Part shown: positions 5,458 to 6,587 of the stretch, one piece after another | Position numbering within the stretch: the stretch's first letter is position 1 | Layout of the letters: every line of letters begins with the position of its first letter | DNA from: Pseudomonadota bacterium | GTDB lineage: Bacteria; Pseudomonadota; Gammaproteobacteria; Xanthomonadales; Xanthomonadaceae | Length of the DNA stretch: 6,587 nucleotides | Direction of reading: 5' to 3' | NCBI GenBank assembly: GCA_025355485.1 | Contig: JANXZP010000091.1 | Location: 1-6,587, forward strand | Notes under the pieces: generated by a model | The model's input: the letters and a program-made list of their open reading frames with translations, nothing else | Databases searched by the model: none | Told to the model about the DNA's origin: nothing | Position numbers and translations under genes: made by a program

Positions 5458-6141
5458 ATGTCCTATCCGAACGCTCCGCAGGAAGCCTCGCCAGACGTGG
5501 AGGAAGTACGCGGTCGCGACGTGACGTTCCGTTTCGAGGCGCGGCGCTGCATCCACTCGCGCCATTGCGTGCTCGGCCAGCCCGGCGTGTTCCTCGCGAA
5601 CGTCGGAGGCCCGTGGATCCACCCGGACGCGGCCAGCGCCGAGAATCTCGCGCTCGTCGCGCAGGCCTGCCCGTCCGGCGCGATCACCTATGAACGCAAC
5701 GACGGCGCGCCCGGTGAACCGGTTCCCGCGGTAAATGTGTTGCGCGTGCGCGAGAACGGACCGCTCGCATTCGACGCCGACCTGCGTGTGATCCGTCCCG
5801 ATGGCAGCGTCGACGCCGAACATTTCCGCGCGACCCTGTGCCGTTGCGGCGCGTCGAAGAACAAGCCGTGGTGCGACCATTCGCACGCGGATGTCGGTTT
5901 CGCCGCGACCGGCGAACCGGCCAGCAAGGAATCGCAGCCGCTGGCCGCGCGCAATGGCCCGCTGACCGTGCTGCCGCAGAAGGATGGCTCGTTGCAAGTC
6001 GAAGGCAACCTCGAAGTTTGCTCGGGTACCGGCCGCACCATCGACCGCGTCGAGAAAACCTGGCTATGCCGCTGCGGCCACTCGCAGAACAAACCCTTCT
6101 GCGACGGCACCCACAAGAAGATCGGGTTCAAGTCGGATTGA
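5458..6141 (+). CDS. Iron-sulfur protein: divergent 4Fe-4S domain plus two CDGSH motifs
   Basis: The 227-residue product has no signal peptide or membrane segment and should be cytoplasmic. Residues about 21-80 match the divergent 4Fe-4S mono-cluster family (Fer4_19, as in E. coli YjdI): C31-IHSRH-C37, a GPWIHPD stretch, and AC71PSGAI. A first CDGSH-type motif has ligands C128, C130, C139 and H143, reading CDHSH rather than CDGSH. A second has C204, C206, C215 and H219, reading CDGTH. Each CDGSH motif of the 3-Cys/1-His type normally binds a 2Fe-2S cluster, so up to three clusters per chain are predicted. Such proteins are thought to act in electron or cluster transfer; no substrate or partner is visible. 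GGAG (5447-5450) lies seven bases before the ATG. It follows the DUF2782 gene by 34 bases, probably in one operon. It converges on the desaturase gene across 46 bases. Confidence 0.93.
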   Translation: MSYPNAPQEASPDVEEVRGRDVTFRFEARRCIHSRHCVLGQPGVFLANVGGPWIHPDAASAENLALVAQACPSGAITYERNDGAPGEPVPAVNVLRVRENGPLAFDADLRVIRPDGSVDAEHFRATLCRCGASKNKPWCDHSHADVGFAATGEPASKESQPLAARNGPLTVLPQKDGSLQVEGNLEVCSGTGRTIDRVEKTWLCRCGHSQNKPFCDGTHKKIGFKSD

Positions 6142-6175
6142 TTCGACGAGTTCGGCCGTCCGTCGGCTTCACGCG

Positions 6176-6187
6176 ATCTTCGAAGAT
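6176..6187. repeat. 12-bp palindrome between convergent genes
   Basis: ATCTTCGAAGAT is a perfect palindrome lying directly beside the desaturase stop codon, in the 46-base gap between the convergent genes. It could form only a 4-bp hairpin with a 4-base loop and has no T-run on either side, so a terminator role is doubtful. No better terminator is seen for either gene. Confidence 0.4.
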
Positions 6188-6587
6188 TCAGGCCGTGGTC
6201 TGCTCGCGAATCCGCAGATAGGCCGGTTCGCTGCGATCGAGAAAACCCAGCGCGTGGCAGTGCCCCATCACGTGCACGCCTTTCGCGCGTTGGTCTTCGG
6301 CGATTTCGTAGCGCAACGCACGCATCAGCGTCCAATGCATCTTCGGTCGGTAGTGGTGCTCGGCGTGGTAGCCGTTGTTAATCCATATCCAATTGTAGAA
6401 CTTGTTGTACGTGCTCACGCCCCACGCGATCGGCATGTCCGGATCGCCCTTGAAGTGTTCGTAGTAACCGTTCAACGACGACAGCGAATGGCCGAAATAG
6501 TAGAACGGCAGCATCGCGAGGAACGCGCGCCAGTCGTACGCGAGGCAAACCAGGTACAGGCCGACGACGATGTAGATCTCGCGCCAG
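6188..6587 (-). CDS. Fatty acid desaturase family membrane protein (C-terminal part)
   Basis: The minus strand is open from the right edge to a TGA at 6190-6188, giving the last 132 or so residues; the start lies outside the window. The visible part opens with a hydrophobic segment (IYIVVGLYLVCLAYDW), then FYYFGHSLSSLNGYYEHF, and then the His box HAEHH (6367-6353), which fits the third HxxHH box of di-iron membrane desaturases and hydroxylases. The first two boxes would be upstream. The YNKFYNWIWINNGYHAEHHYRPKMHW context is typical of PF00487-type proteins. Family members insert double bonds or hydroxyl groups into acyl or carotenoid chains at the inner membrane using O2. The substrate cannot be told from this part. 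The gene converges on the iron-sulfur gene, and the C-terminal tail after the box is about 54 residues. Confidence 0.88.
   Translation of the reverse strand, partial: WREIYIVVGLYLVCLAYDWRAFLAMLPFYYFGHSLSSLNGYYEHFKGDPDMPIAWGVSTYNKFYNWIWINNGYHAEHHYRPKMHWTLMRALRYEIAEDQRAKGVHVMGHCHALGFLDRSEPAYLRIREQTTA

Noticed and set aside
3885..5459. A 524-codon open frame on the minus strand across the polA 5' half, the intergenic region and the DUF2782 gene
   Set aside because: It overlaps polA in another frame on the same strand and is antisense to the DUF2782 gene. Its protein is Arg/Ala/Gly-rich with no recognisable domain, as expected for a shadow frame in GC-rich DNA.
6144..6165. CGACG/CGTCG hairpin after the iron-sulfur gene as a terminator
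   Set aside because: The stem is only 5 bp with a 12-base loop and no following T-run.

Overview
The window is GC-rich bacterial chromosome with tightly packed genes. It most resembles a gammaproteobacterium of the order Xanthomonadales (Lysobacterales). Four things point there: a XanB2/FkbO/Hyg5-type chorismatase divergent from an oxygen-dependent hemF; a polA gene followed by a C-rich-loop small RNA resembling sX13 of Xanthomonas; a DUF2782 gene divergent from polA, an arrangement also known from Pseudomonas; and frequent GC-rich codons. No mobile element, CRISPR array, tRNA or rRNA was seen. The genus cannot be fixed from the sequence.

Layout from left to right. (1) 1-630, minus strand: the first 210 codons of a chorismatase gene, cut by the left edge. 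It starts at a GTG only 10 bases after a perfect TATAAT, so its mRNA is probably leaderless or nearly so. (2) 709-1659, plus: hemF, complete, with all four conserved His present. (3) 1633-about 1765, minus: an unannotated small RNA gene downstream of polA. It shows three hairpins and four single-stranded CCCC motifs, and ends in an intrinsic terminator that lies inside the last codons of hemF. (4) 1913-4741, minus: polA, encoding full-length DNA polymerase I with 5' nuclease, intact proofreading and polymerase domains, plus an insertion of about 17 residues just before motif C. (5) 4893-5423 and 5458-6141, plus: a probable two-gene operon divergent from polA. It encodes a secreted, proline-rich DUF2782 protein and a three-cluster iron-sulfur protein (one divergent 4Fe-4S domain and two CDGSH motifs). 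(6) 6188-6587, minus: the C-terminal part of a membrane fatty-acid-desaturase-family protein, cut by the right edge.

Most genes are housekeeping: haem synthesis, DNA replication and repair, iron-sulfur chemistry and lipid desaturation. The chorismatase supplies hydroxybenzoates, which in Xanthomonas feed ubiquinone and the xanthomonadin pigment. The part most worth attention is the polA-hemF intergenic region, which holds the small RNA, an extra perfect hairpin and short repeated elements upstream of it.
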